Assembly (NCBI GenBank): GCA_022605955.1
Contig: JAKCOZ010000001.1
Span: 35,389,646 to 35,453,645, forward strand
Length of the DNA: 64,000 nucleotides
Reading direction: 5' to 3'
Origin: Rallus limicola
Taxonomy: Eukaryota > Chordata > Aves > Gruiformes > Rallidae
Shown here: positions 22,628 to 36,316 of the stretch, in pieces
Layout of the letters: each line of letters opens with the position of its first letter
Position numbering within the stretch: the stretch's first letter is position 1
Position numbers and translations under genes: made by a program
Notes under the pieces: model-generated
Told to the model about the DNA's origin: nothing
Seen by the model: only the letters and a program-made list of their open reading frames with translations
The model's database searches: none

Positions 22628-23980
22628 GTAGAAGATCACGTTCAAGAACATCTAAGGTCCATGGGGCCTGATGAGATGCATCCCTGGGTCCTGGTGGATG
22701 AAGTTGCTAAGCCACTGTCCATCATATCTGAGAAGTTGTAGCAGTCCAGTGAAATTCCCATCAACTGGAAAAGGAGACTCATAACCCCCATTTTAAAAAA
22801 GAAAGACCTGGGGAGTTAGAGGCTGGTCAGTGTCACCTCTGTGCCAGGTAGTATCATCCAGCAGATCCTCCTGGAAACTATGCTAAGGCATACAGAAAGT
22901 AAGGATGTGATTGGTGACAGTGAACATGGTTTCACTAAGGCCAAATCATGCCTGACAAATTTGGTGGCCTCCTATGCTGGGGTTATAGCATTGATGGATA
23001 ACAGTGACAGACATCACCTACCTCAACACATGCAAAGCATCTGAAGCTGTCCACATGGCATGCGTGTCTCTAAATTGGAGAAGCATGGATCTGATGGATG
23101 GATCACTCAGTGAATAAGGAATTGGTAGGATGGTTGCACTCAAAGAGCTGTGGTCAATAGCTCAATGTCCAAGCAGGGACCAGTGATGAGTGATGTTTCT
23201 CAGGGGTCATTACTGGGACCAGCATGGTTTACCATCTTTGTCAGTGACCTGGACAGTAGGATTGAGTGCACACTCAGCAAGTTTGCTGACAACACCAAGC
23301 TGTGTGGTACGGTCAATACACTGGAGTGGAAGGGATGCCATCCAGAGGGACCTTGACAGGCTGGAGAGATGGGCCTGTGTGAACCTCATGAAGTTCAGCA
23401 AGGCCAAGTGCCAGGTCTTGCACATGGGTCAGTGCAATTCCAAGCACAACTTCAGGCTGAGCAGAGAATGGATCAAGAGCAGCCCTGGGGAGAAAGACTT
23501 GTAAGCATTGGCTGATGAAAGGCTCAACCAGAGCCAGCAATGTGTGCTTGCAGCCCAGAAAGTCAACCAGATCATAGGCAGCATGAAAACCAGCGTGACC
23601 AGTAGGACAAGGGAGGTGATTCTTCCCCTCTGCTCTGGTCTCATGAGACCCCACCTGAAGTACTGTGTCCAGCTCTGGGGTACTCAGCTCAAGAAAGACA
23701 TTGAGCTGTTAGAACGAGTCCAGAGAAGGGCCATGGAGATTATCAGGGGGCTGGAGCACGTCTTCCATGAAGACAGGCTGAGAGAGTTGGGCTTATTCAG
23801 CCTGGAGAAGAGAAGGCTCTGGGGAGAAGTTATAGCAGCTTTTCAGTATCTAAGGGGGGCCTACAAGAAATCTGGAGAGGGACTTGGAGCAACCTGGTCT
23901 AGTGGAGAGTGTCCCATGGTGGGGGCTAGGAACTAGGTAAGCTTTAAGGTCCCTTCCAACCCAAACCATTCTGTGAATCT
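22628..23980 (+). mobile_element. CR1 LINE reverse transcriptase and 3' end, inactive
   Basis: This is the most complete reverse transcriptase remnant in the window. Blocks in order are HLRSMGPDEMHP (22,645), an [13 protein letters not shown] block (22,850), and [15 protein letters not shown] (22,925). The decayed block A follows, reading [12 protein letters not shown] (23,013-23,048), then [20 protein letters not shown] (23,244-23,302), [15 protein letters not shown] and RVQRRAMEIIRGLEH. It ends with GGTCCCTTCCAACCCAAACC and a TTCTGTGAATC tail. The catalytic aspartate of block A is Asn (codon 23,025-23,027) and the second Asp of FADD is Asn (23,291-23,293). Frame shifts interrupt it around 23,050-23,190. 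The last coding block (RFRLDIR...NRLPRE) is missing: the sequence jumps from GEGL to the 3' UTR. Confidence 0.92.
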
Positions 23981-25585
23981 ATTGTTTTATTACTTTATGA
24001 AAAAAACACACCATTGTTAGCTGCAAAAGAGATTCTTCCTCAGTGATTTCACATTTCAGCATCTCACTGAAGATATTCTTTAATCTTCACTTTCACTGTT
24101 AATTAACTTTCTCATTTTTCTTTGACCAAGCTCCATTTAAACTAGGAAAATGATGAGTTTCTAACCAGTGATGTGATCAGGGACCTCTAAGGCAACCAAG
24201 ACAGGACAGAACCATTCAGAGATCACTTCAGCTTTGTGGCTTGTTACAGATGGTTTAGAGGTCAAAATGTTTATATTTAATATTGTTTAAAGGCACGTAA
24301 TAGCTTATTATAGTGGCTGCTATCATGAGATGACTAACTGATCTCATTACATGGACTACAGCCCATTCCATTGCTAACTCAAATTGCTTCTGTATGTTTG
24401 CTAATTTTAGATTTCTTTTGCAAGTCTCCAAACCTAAACAGCAGCTTTGTAGCTGCTGTCGGCTGATCTTGCAATCCACGAGGGAACTTGCTTGAAAAAG
24501 AAAGAATCAGTATTTACAGAAAGGGTGTTGAATCAAGTCATGTTGTCAATATGGATTTCATGACCAGATCGTCTTCCCATTGTAATTCTGTGGACCATGA
24601 TGTTCTGCCAGAGGAACAGGATTGCTCCGCACATGAGGGAGCTCAGTGAAAGAGTGATCTCAATCTCCACTTGAAGTTGAACCTTTCTTAAATGGCATAC
24701 TTAAAGACTCTTTAGACCAGAAAGAGAGAATGTGTGTATAAGGTGAGACTTTGGGATTTGATCCCCAATCATTTGATCAAGAAGAATGGCACCTATGTCC
24801 TCTGCTGGTGAAAATGATGAGGGCGTGGGGTGTGCTGCGTGTGTCTGTTGTTTTGACCATCACTGCTGGATTTAAGTGCATGTGTTTGATTTACATGCCA
24901 CTTTGGGCACCTAAATCCTTCTAAGAAACTGGAGTTCAATGCTTCCTGTCCTAGGCAACAGCTGGAAAAGCAATTTAACATCTAAATTTTGGACTTGGGT
25001 ACTGCAGACACGTGGTGGAAGTGCCTAAATGCTGTGGTGCTTTGTCTTGCACATGTGGATGAACTTTTGGGCTATATATAAGTTTAAATTGTTTGTCTGT
25101 TTAGCTCGAGTATGTAATTTGTTTTATCAGCATTAGACATTTTGATTCCCCAACCTAACTTCAAGTTTGAGAAAGCTATTGTGAACTCACATCCTTTCAG
25201 CGAATGTACACCTTTCAGACTTGCTGTCTTCTGTTTAATTCCATGGCTGTAGGAATAGGAATGTTTACATGTTCTGTTTGAACTACGAAAACAGTATTTC
25301 TTTAATGTTAAAGAAGTGTTAACTCCTTTAAATTGATTGGATTTTGGTAGCTTTCCAAGCTATTTTTCAAAGTACTTGTTTAAAGGTTAATAGCCTTAAC
25401 TCTTTGGAATTATCATCCTCTAACTGGAAGTCTTTGTTGTCTTACCATGGAATATGCTTCCTGCAGCTCAAGTTTAGTTAATATGCCACAAATCTCATCA
25501 GATCATTTCATTTACATCCATTTGATTGCACAGACAAAGAAAAGAATATGTTGACATGTGTGTGGTAGCAGTAGTCAGCTAAAGT
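23981..25585. other. AT-rich intergenic DNA, nothing recognised
   Basis: No exon, RNA gene or repeat is recognised. Confidence 0.5.
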
Positions 25586-25797
25586 GAGATGATTACGGAG
25601 AGTGGTAAGGTACTGGAACAGGCTGCCCAGAAGTGGTGGATGCCCCATCCCTGGAAGTGTTCAAGGCCAGGTTGGATGGGGCCCTGGGCAACCTTGTGTA
25701 GATCCAGGCCTGGAGGTTGGTGGCCCTCCCTGTGTGAGAGGGGTTGGAACTCTATAATCCCTGGGGTCCCTTCCAACCCATGCCATTCTATGATTAT
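25586..25797 (+). mobile_element. CR1 LINE 3' end
   Basis: A short plus-strand CR1 3' end. It begins in the 'RV..YWNRLPREVVDAPSLEVFKARLDGALGNLV' region of ORF2 (here with a one-base loss, so the frame shifts). It continues with GATCCAGGCCTGGAGGTTGG and ends CCATTCTATGATTATG. Its 3' UTR closely resembles the complement of the 1.0 kb copy, suggesting one subfamily. Confidence 0.92.
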
Positions 25798-27499
25798 GCA
25801 GCCTTTTTATAGAACCAGTTCCTGGATTATTGGCATCATGAAGAATTTTTTAATATTGTGGAATTGGAAGTTATAAATGGTTGCACTTTACTGTTCAGTC
25901 TAGGTGTTGCTAGGAAAATAAAACAAGTTTCTTGCAGTAATACGTATCAGGTTTAGTTCTGGACTGAGATTATTTTATGTTTAGTCACATGTCAGTTTGA
26001 GATGCAGTTTAACGAGCCTAAATCCTTCCAAATTTGCAGATTTAACTTTTGGCACAGTCAGACTTTTGCAAAAGCAATGCTCTGAAATTTGTGCCCTGTC
26101 ATTACAACTAGGACTGAAGTGATTCGGAGAATCAAAAGCTGCTCAGAAGTCTCTCGGTACCACGCAGAGTTGGAACTGCAAGCATGTGCCCTTTCATCCA
26201 GGGGTCAGGCTTCCTGGGCCAAAATATAGTTGCTGTAGTTATTACCAAATAATTGAAGAAGGATTGCTGTCCTCTTGTCTTGCCTCTGTTGAGTTTAGCA
26301 GAGGTCTGTCTGTCTGGTGTAGCTGTTCACAGAACAATCTCACAGCCATGTGGAAGTCCACAGCAGCCTTGCGATGGAGAGGTGGCACCGCGTATCGGAG
26401 GGGGAAACAAGTCTAAGAAAGGGCAGCATGTAGCTTCAGGAGGTAAATTTATGTGTCTGGTTGGTGCTCATTTTGGTGGTGTTTGCACCAGTTAGCTTTG
26501 ACAAAGATTAACTTAAACGGTGTCGCAGTTGGTGTCAAGGCTTGTTTAATCATCGGAGCGTGTCGGTGCCAGTAGTTACCCGTTTCTGAGGAAGCCAAAA
26601 CAACTTCAGTGAAAATTTATCCTCATAGTCTGTTTCTCTAAATACAGCATTTTTTGTCACTTAGGGTATCAAAAAAAGATTGTTTGTCTCAAATCACTTT
26701 GAAATATTTGTCAAGAGGCTTTCTGCAGTGGCTTGTCAAAACAGTGTTGTCCTACACTGCTTGCATACTTTTATCATAAATATGGTAGAAGGGAGGAATG
26801 CATAAAGCATTTTTTTCCTTTGTTTTATGTTTAACTCATTGATACCTAAATTATATTTCTTCTCTGTGAACTAATACAATCTATTTGATTAAAGACTGTA
26901 TCAAAATTCTTCATTTTTAATTAATATTCTCTGATTTTGTTTAAACGACTTAATTTTCATTCTCTACATATTTTTCTTTTTAGCAATGACATTGCCTGTG
27001 TTTATTCAGGAATCACGTGTTTTCCAGGCAGTTGGAATCTGTTCCTTTCCTTGACTTTTGTAGGACTAGAAATTTTCTATTAAAGTCTCACTTAGAAAAA
27101 GCTTGCTAATTCTGTTGGTGCTGCTTTTACTTTCTCTGTGGCAGTGGCGGTTCTGTAGACAACAAAGACCACATCTGGCTGCTCCTGAAGCCAGGATAGT
27201 CTTCATCTTTTGATCTGGATGGAGAGTGAACCATGTTTTGTGAGAATGGATGATAGCTTTTAGATCAAAGGTACCAGTGCGGTGCTGCGGGATGAAGGAT
27301 GTGTCTCAGCACTCTCTTCTGCCCATCCCTTGAATGGAGTGCAGCGCTGTAGTGTATTATAAGCCAGTATCCTAATGGATATTTGAGAATGCTGAGTTTT
27401 CCAGAAGGTTGTGTTCCCATTAAATACCCCCCCCCCTCCCCCTTTATTTCCACATTTCCTTCCCGTTTGAAAATGCTTTTAAAACATTTCCCATTTAGC
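25798..27499. other. Intergenic DNA, nothing recognised
   Basis: No gene is recognised. A C-rich run with one T interruption lies at 27,427-27,443. Open frames near 26.2-26.5 kb have no family resemblance. Confidence 0.5.
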
Positions 27500-27990
27500 A
27501 AGTGGAACCGCCTTCTTTCAGGTTGCTGACCTCAAGCCGAGCTGCACGCCCCAGCCTTCTGCGGGCAGCTCTGGGGTCTTGTGCCCGCCGCGGGCACATC
27601 TCCCTTCTGCCAGGTTATTCTCTGGCTGGGATGGAGGGCACTGTGACTGCACCTTGTGCCAGGGCTTCAGCCGAAGACTTCCCCCGTGGTATTCGCAAGG
27701 TGCTTTTAGCTCCTACTTGTAACAACATCTGCACGCCTTACGCGAGACGACTGGCTGGGAGAAAAGGCTTTTTTTTTTTTTTTAGTTTGGGGTGCTACCG
27801 AGCTGATAAGCCGCCAGCAGCCTCTGGGAGGTGCTAGTGCCTCGCAGTACCGCATCCCCAGCCTGTGCACGGCGGGGCCTGACTTCCCAAGGAGGCACCG
27901 AGCGATGCTCCTTGTTACTCGACCTGGGGAAGCTGGAGGAGCAGCCCTGGAAAAAACGGTCTCGGAAGCGTGCAGTCAGTCCATTCAAAG
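27500..27990. promoter_or_regulatory. CpG-rich patch, possible promoter or enhancer
   Basis: This block stands out from the AT-rich surroundings. It is GC-rich and carries about 25-30 CpG dinucleotides by eye, including runs such as CCGCCGCGGGC (about 27,583) and CGCCTTACGCGAGACGAC (about 27,734). A T15 run at 27,769-27,783 splits it. No protein family is recognised in its frames on either strand. CpG density of this kind in bird DNA usually marks an unmethylated promoter. The transcript could be non-coding, or the patch could be a CpG-rich enhancer. Neither strand is favoured by visible signals. Confidence 0.4.
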
Positions 27991-30900
27991 CATTAAGGCG
28001 TTGTATTTACTGGGTTTGGGTCAGTTCTCTGTGTTTCAGTATTTAGAATCACTGGGGTTTTTTTGTTTTGTTTTTAATCGTGCCTTCGCGAATTTCCCTT
28101 TTCAGTAGAGAATTAAACTTTTAACCAGAAAAACAACATTATTTCTGCATTTAACAGTCCCTGTGGCAGCATGTCCGTCTACAATGATACTCTACAAGAA
28201 AACCCTTTCAGTCACTTATTTTTATATGTGCCTAGTTGCACATACCTCGTTTTAACTGGCATTATTATGACCATAATGCAGCAAAATCCGGAGGTGTTCC
28301 TCAGTTCCTTCAGAGGACAAATAAAGTAAACAGATTTTAAAAGGCCATATCATTAAAGTAAGCGTCTTCACATTTTTTCTTGTCAACCTTTCACATGCTT
28401 AGTGGTTATTTCAGCTTGCTAAAAGGAGCCATTATTGTAGTGCCAGAGTGTTTGATTTTCATCTTCTCACTGTAAATAATTCAGGTAACTACTGTGGCTA
28501 CCTTGGTACCTGCTTTGGATCCTGTGGGGGGGAACTTTGCATGTCTCAAGGACCACTGACCTGTTTCTGTGCTCTCCCTGCTTTTTAAGCAAGCTCTCTC
28601 GTGTGGCCTTTGCACCAGGTGGAACAGCTTCTGCAGCTGTGCTTACATGTCTCTCACCTCTCCATTGTAAAAGTCCCGCTGTCTTTTATGCACAGATTAG
28701 AAATGAGTCTTGTTCATGTGGCAACCTTATAGTTTGAAAGAAAGAAAGGTTAAATTGAATTTTGGCATAGTTCTCTTTGTCATGCTCTTGCGAGTACTTC
28801 AGAAAAAACAGCAGACCTATGGTATCACCTCAGTCAATGTCAAGTGTTCAGCTTCTTTTTAAAGCTGCAGTAAAACTTTATAGTAAAACAACTATATCTT
28901 ATCATTGTTTTTAAGTTTCAGGCTTTAATCTAAATTGTAGCATTATAATATTGTATTTTTAAAACATTCTCAAAAGGCATTTTTAGTATAACTTGAAGTT
29001 CCTTTTGTCTTTTAATGGTATGACCTATTAAATGCCTAGGCTTTTGGGGATTTTTTTTTAAAGCTATGGTTATCTAATGAAAAGCCAATAAATATTTATC
29101 CTGAGTATCATCACTTCTTGATAGCTGTAGTGCCCAGAAAACCCAGGATTGCAGAGTTTGGTTCAGAGCCTAAAGTTAATGGATCTATTAGCCTAAGAAG
29201 TTTCCAAAGCTCTTGAGGTGAAACTAAGCTCATTTTTTAAAGGAAAACAAAGCACATACAACTCTTGGGCCAACTAGTGTCTGCATGCCAGCTTTCAGCC
29301 TGGGAATACATAAATAGCAGTGCAAGTAGGAAGAAGCAGTTGACCAGCTGCAGAGCATTGTGCGATTGCATAACACACACTGCTGAACCTTCTCAGCAAA
29401 GCTAATTGCTTCAGACAGAGGCATTGCACTAATGCTGCGGGTCCTTGTCACGACGCCTGATGACATGGCTTTGTGCTGTCCCCTTGGCCAGCAGCTTTAC
29501 TGCCCCGGGTCACTGGATCACTGGCTTCTGGTTCAGGTAGTATGGTGTTTTACCTGCCAAGCAGTCAGAAGTCTCAGAGTTTAGCTACAGGACATCTACA
29601 TCTTGTCAGCTTCTCAGATCCATCTGAAAGCGTTTTAGCCGTGCCCTCCTGCAGCAAGCCCCGTTGAACCTGTGATCAAATCCCTTCTGCTTTGAGATTT
29701 GTACACTAAGGATTTTCACTCTGCTCCCTCAATGTACAAAAAGGACCATTTCTGCTGGGGTGTCCCCAAATCCCAAACTAATATGGGAAGAGCTCGTCTC
29801 TCTTTTTTTTGGGTCATGTTTTTGTAATTCGCAGGCTACAACCCTCAGTTTTGAAAAAGATTGGTTTCCTGAATGGTAGGGCTGGGGATGAGACAACATG
29901 TTATGCTGCCAGAACCAAACACATCTTGGTGTACAAAGTGTATTTCAGACAACATTAGTAAAAGCTTTGGGATCTGAATCTTCCCAAGAATATCAGGTAA
30001 AAATAAAGAGAATAAAGCAGCACTTTGGTTTCAGGCACTACATAGCAGAATTCACAGCATGAAATCCTGACTCACCTTAGGTCTGAGAAGGAATTTATGT
30101 GCCAGAAACCTGGTTGAGCCTGAAGTTTGCTGTCTTGTCCCCCCAGTGCTTAATTCAGACCCTCGTAGCCCCAAGTCTTGGGTCCCCAGACCAGGCAAAA
30201 TTGTGTTACCCAGACCTAGCCAACAAACCCTGGAAGTTCTTGCAGTTCTACGGGACTGCTGCCCTGCATTTCAGTCTCCCCACATTCACTCAGCTTTTGC
30301 AGTGGTCTACTCTTGGATAGTGATGTACCTGGGAAGTAGTGACACTGTGGAGCTTGCTGCAGAAATTTTAAAGTCTTTCAGGCAAGAAAGATGAGCTTTA
30401 CAGAAAGTATTCGCTATTCTTACATAAGTCACAAAGGACATCCAGAGCTCTGTGAAATAGAAGAATCTCTCCACCTGATTATCTCTTGAGTGTTTTTGGG
30501 GGGTTTGATCTAGACTCTTTTGTAAATCAGGATGGTTCTACTGGAGAAAGCAGGTTCTTTAAACCTTTAATCTGCAAGTTTTAAGTCCATCTCTGACACT
30601 TGTTTTCACTCTCTCCACTCTTTTAATTTTCCTTCTTATGTCTCTATGGACAACATAAGGAGAAGCAATTTCCTAACCTAACTCCCTGCACAGCTTTTTC
30701 AGGTAGTGATTGTCTCATAAGGACACCTGGCTTCCAATTTCATGTCATGAAGCATACCAGTTCTGGTTTTTAAAAAACTCCAGAAAGCAAAATGGATGAT
30801 CTTAGGATTGCATACGTAACAGAGAGCTCATTATATACAGGTTCAGAGCTTTAACCATATGGGAAGAGTGCAGCTGAATTTTGCTGTAAAAAAAAACCCA

Positions 30901-33900
30901 ACTCTGTGCAGTACTGGGTGGATAAAACCAAACCATCAGACTCCTTTTCATTTCAATCAATAGAACGAAGGGGTAGGCATGAAATCTTTCCCTTTTTTGT
31001 GCCTCATAGCCTGATCTGGTGAGATCAGAAGGAGGAAAGCCGAACTCTATAAGAGGTCATGGGTATCACAGTACAAAGTAAGTCAAGCTGCTGTTCTGCA
31101 TGTGTTGGTTAGCACTTAAGTGTTATGTCCTGCTGGTACATGCCTATCATCCTACTCAGCCTCACCTGCTACAGAAGGGTCTCAGAGATACATCTGGGAC
31201 ATTGTAAACTACATCACAGCAATTTTGGACAGAATCCTGAGTCAGCCTGTTTTCAAAAAAAATGCAGCCAGAGAAGGTGGCCTTAAGGCAGTGGGCCTGT
31301 GTTAGGCTAGCTTGGTATAAGAAGGTAACATTTCATGGCTAATTTAAGTTAAAACGATTGTATTTGCATTCTTAAGTTTAGTCAGTAAAACATGTGACCT
31401 AGTTTTCAGAGATTCTGCAGACCCAATTGTATTTTTATTAAGAAAATACTGATTTAATCTGTGATGTAGAAGAGGCATTTCAAGGAACACTCCTGATAGT
31501 ACTTCCCCTTTCAATGAAAAAGCCATGTTTTAACTTAGATGCTCTGTATAGCCACAGCAGGAGACTCACCTGCCCCTCATATGCATACAACTGAGTCCTG
31601 ACAGGGAAGCTCGCTATTTAAAAGGTTGTGGGAGACGTTATTGTTGGGGGTGGGGGAAATATAGACAGAAGAGGACAGCAAAATCCCATTCAGTCTAGCA
31701 TGGCAGAGAGAAATCAAAAAACCCTGTGTATCTAATGAGTTGAGGAGCAGCTTTGACTCGGTGCAATTACCCAGAAGTCATTTTAATCCAAAGTACTGAA
31801 GAGGTTTGGGCAGTGCAGTTTAGCATTTCGGCTTTAACAGATAGTGGTACATACTACATAAGAGTCTGTGAGTGTTATTTACTTCTCTGTAGTGATTTGT
31901 TGTACCTTCAAACAAAAAGAAAATGCAGGCTGTGATGAGATCAAGCAGAATCTCAGAGTGCACCGTGCCAGCATTACAAGAAGAGCTCTTTGAAATGCCT
32001 GGATCCCCTTTGTCAGTATAACCACGTTTTTCATTGTATTGCAGAGGAATTGTCATGCTCCTGTTTTCTGCCTCGGTTCTTCCATATTCCTTGCAGTCTC
32101 AGATATGTGTGTCACAGCAACTGAACCACTGCAGTTTGTGAGTGATCTTTGTCAATCTTTGACATTTTGGCAGCTGTTGCATGAAGAGCAGAGGCATACC
32201 TGAAGCAGGGATAAGGACTTTCCAAGAGTTTGATGTCAGCACAACAGGGATTCCTGGGTAATCTCTGTGCATTCATGAAATATAGCCTTCAGCTTTATTT
32301 GGTGATCAGAGTACAGTGCTGGGTTTGCCAGAGTGAAGTTGGTGTGTCCTTCAAATGTAAAGATTGGTTCTTCTAAATTACTCACATGTACTCAAGATTA
32401 CCCTTAAATCCAGCATGTCTGGTGCTGACATGGAATAGCACTTGTGACTCAAATTCAGGCAGGAATTCATCTTCCATTTCATGAACCAGGCATTTTTTAG
32501 TCCTAGTAAAACATCATTCTGTTTGTGTAATTTCAAATGTTCTTAGTTACTTGACACTTACCCTACCCAGTGCAAAGCATCTTGTGCACCTCTGAGGGAC
32601 CTGTATGGAGATTTTCATTCCCTCTTTAGAGAGACTGTGTGGGGGTCTCCTGGGCCAATAACATGTGACCTTGTGAAGTTGCCATTTGAGAATGACTCTG
32701 GTGGGGACATACAGTGACCTCTGAACTGCAACGCCAGCCAATCTATGTAAAGTTCATGTTTGCCATTGGCAGAAATCAGCATTGAATTTAGAAGTGACTG
32801 TTGGAGGAAACTCTTTTTCCTCTTTTTATTTAAAGGAAATAAGAAATTATTTGCTTTACATGGGTTACAGTTCAGCTTGTTCAGCAAATAAATAATGTGT
32901 GAATGTTTGTTGGGGCAGAGACTGCAGGCTGAAAAGCTGGAGAGGAAAACCTCTGTGTGTCAGTGAAGTGAAAGGCAGCTTATGGGAAAAGGTGAAGTCT
33001 TGGGGCAACTCAGGGGAGAATGGCTGGGGACGTGAAACCAGAGAAGTAGGAGGAACTGGGTTTATAGGGGATAGAGGTCGGTTGCCTCTTACTGTGTACC
33101 AGGATCTTGGAAGATCTCTCATGAACCTACCAGACTTGACATTAGGGCCTCTTACCTAGAGGCACGGAGAGCCACTTACCCCTTAATTCCCTCAGTCTTC
33201 TTGTCCAGACTCCATTTCAGCAAGCTGAGGAGAGCATTAGCCACCCAAAAGCAACCTTCAACTTTTGCCAGCCATGGTTTGTTTTGTCAGAGAAGAATAA
33301 TGCTGGCAGGCTCCTGCTTCCTGCTTCCTTTGCAGGTGCTCGGCACAAAAGGATGCAGCCAGCTGGGGGCGGGTGCAGAGGGCAGGGGTCCACTGTTGAA
33401 TAGGGGACTGTTTGGGGCTCTCCTAAGCTTAGACCATGATACTGTATTACCCACTCTGTGAAAATGCCCCATTTGAGGGCACCTGTCTTGTTTTGGCTGA
33501 GTCATTTCACTGGGTACCCTTAGCTGCCCTACAAAAGATGACTTTACAAAACGGGTCAAGAAAGTGAGTGGTATAGAGAATGAATGTTTAAAAATAGCTA
33601 TTTTCCTGTGACGCTGCAGCAGTTTGGATGAGATAACAAGTCCAAAACTGAAGCTGTGTCTTCACAGGGGTATTTATTTCACATTAGGCTCAGCTACTGC
33701 TCATGAAAGCAGCTGTAGCTAACAACTAACAATGCAAAGTAATTAGAGTGCACTGACTGCCAAGACAGTGTTTGTTCCTCAGCCTGTTTTGAAGGTGCTT
33801 GAAGTTCACTGCTGACTGATGTAGGCAGACAAAGATACAGTTTTAATGTATAGCAGTCCTTCTGTTGTGTTTCACACCAGGAGCAAAAAGACCTTTTACC

Positions 33901-36310
33901 TCCAGACCTTATCCAGCTGTGGAGAAAATTGTGGGCATTTTTACCTGCACATTCCTGTCATCATCATCATCAGGATGTGGCTGTGGTAGTTCAGCACTGT
34001 GTCAGATTTCCATGGCTTTGGGGAAGAAGAAGAGGTTCAGGATGGGCTTGAGAAGTATCCCCTGCGGGGGTACCTGAGCCAGGTGGCATCTGGGCTAGCC
34101 TGCTTTATTAATGGGGTGAGGTTAAAGCGAACTGTAGAGGACCCAAAGAACAAACTGCAGGTTTTGTGAGTAGCAAAGCCCAAAGGCAATTAATTGCTTG
34201 TGAGCTTGAAGTTCCTAGCTGAACTCTGGTGTTTAATGTGGCTGTGATTTATGGACACCTCAGTTGAGGTAGTTAGCACCTGAAGTGGGGTTCAGCCTCT
34301 TGTTCAAGAAGGACATTTATGGGAGGTCCCTCTCCATCTCCTCTGCATACAGTTATGAAACTTGCAGGTACCTAAAATCTTTAACCTCTCCACCCTGACA
34401 GGACATGAGGTTTATATTGATCACTGCATTTCCAAATCTCCTGGTACAAATGCGTGCACACACAGAGTTATTATGTGTCATCTCCATAGGAAACCAGGAA
34501 AAGCCCAGACCTCCAGCAGTATTTTTATCATGTTCTTGTTCTGACAAGCTGGGTGGTGTTTCATCAGAGAGCCTCCTGCAGTGAGCCTCACCTGGCTGCT
34601 GACAAAGCTGGGCCTGAGGTAAGGACAGCTTCTGGTTCACAGGGCTGAGGATTCAGTTCACAGCGTCCCAAGAGGATTCAGCAACCAACCTGTCCACCTT
34701 GACGGTGTTTTTACTGTGCCACATATTAGATTTAGGGTAATAAAATGTTACAGTGAGAGAAGTTTCTGGAGCAGTCTGAAAGGGAGGCATCACTTAAAGC
34801 TGTTTGATTTGGTTTTATCGTTGGGTTGTTGAGATGACACTTATGACAGATGACTCACAGAATGATGTCATGGTGATAGAGCGTTTAATTGCCTAACAAG
34901 GCAATTCTACAAGGAAATCCTACAGGGGTTATTATAACCAGTGAGTGAACTTTGTACCTGTCTGCAGGATACACTGAAGGTACAGCTGTAACACTGCCAG
35001 CCAGCACTCCCTTCTCATCTGCTCCACTTCATCAAGCTGCACCCTTACATGCCAGCAGCATTTTGTGAGGGAATCAATCTGCCTGTGTCTTGCTGAGCTT
35101 CCATTTACCTTCTCAAACAGCTACATCTGTGCCTTTTAATACTAGGCACAGTCTGCCAGTGGAAACCACTGTGCAAGTTTTAGCTTACTTTTTGCTGGCA
35201 TTCGAAGCATGATGTGTCTTCTGCAGCTTTCCCAAGTCTTCCTCCGCCAATGTCCTCTGAAACCTCTCCTTCCCCTTCCTACTGCAGTGATGGGAACCAT
35301 TGCTGCTGGCAGCCAGCTCTGCTTGATCTCCACAGCAAAAAATCACCTACCTACCTTCCCCCAGTGGCTACACATCACAGGAGAGAGGACTTGTGACCAC
35401 GTGGTGTCATACTTGATAAGAAAACCAAGTGGGGAAAACAGTTTCCCAGTCTAGGGAAGATACAAACATCTCTTAACTGAGGGGTGTGGGAGACCACATC
35501 TCTTAAGTCACCCAAGGAAGAACTTCATGTTAATCTACCTGCCTTCCACAGTAGTGGAACATGAAGCATTGATGCTGTCAAGGCCAATTTCCTCTTTCCT
35601 TGCAAATCTGAACAAGGAGGGGAGAAAAATTAAAGGAGGAAATGCTTGAACAACAGCTAGTAGGCTAAGGCAGCTGACAGCAAGTGTTTTCAGGACTCTG
35701 CTCGGGATCTCTTAAGGTCAGAAAGAGAAAGATAATGGGTTTTCCATATTACAACCGAAGAGAATCTCACCATTAGCAACAAGAATTAGGGAAAGAAGGA
35801 TGAGTGAGTATCACTCCTGCAAACAAAGACCAAGCAAAGGGCTTCAGTGGAAAGCAGAGTGAAAGAAGGTACATTTTTTTTTCCTCTTATTTTTTTTTTA
35901 ATTTTTCCCTCCCTCTTTTTTTTTCCCCTCCTTTCACAGCTTATGTTCTGCAGAGGTCATGGCACAGGGCATTAAGACGTGAAGGTTTGTTTTGACGGCC
36001 ACATGAAACAGGACATCCATCTGAGGGCTCTCTCCCACACAACATCCTGGTTCTCAAGGTACCTGAAACAATGTGGGCAGCTAATTGTAAAGTTGGAAAC
36101 TTGTGATCTCTTGGACTTCAACAAATTCATTCAATAGTGTCTGTGAGCTTCAAAATTTAAAAAGAGCAAGTTTACAAGCTTTCCTCTCTGGTGTAATTTA
36201 TTACAGCAAAAATATTCTTTTATTTTAAATTAAGAAGTCTTTTACATCTGTATAATTGAAAAAAAGTTCTATGAAAGCATAACTTTCTGCCAAAGTTCTG
36301 CTGTCAAATT
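27991..36310. other. Intergenic DNA, nothing recognised
   Basis: Over 8 kb without a recognisable gene or repeat family. Open frames are short, present on both strands and without conserved motifs. A T-rich and C-rich low-complexity tract lies at 35,873-35,935. No CR1 or LTR copy is seen here, so this is the longest repeat-poor interval of the window. Confidence 0.5.
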
Positions 36311-36316
36311 CAGCAA

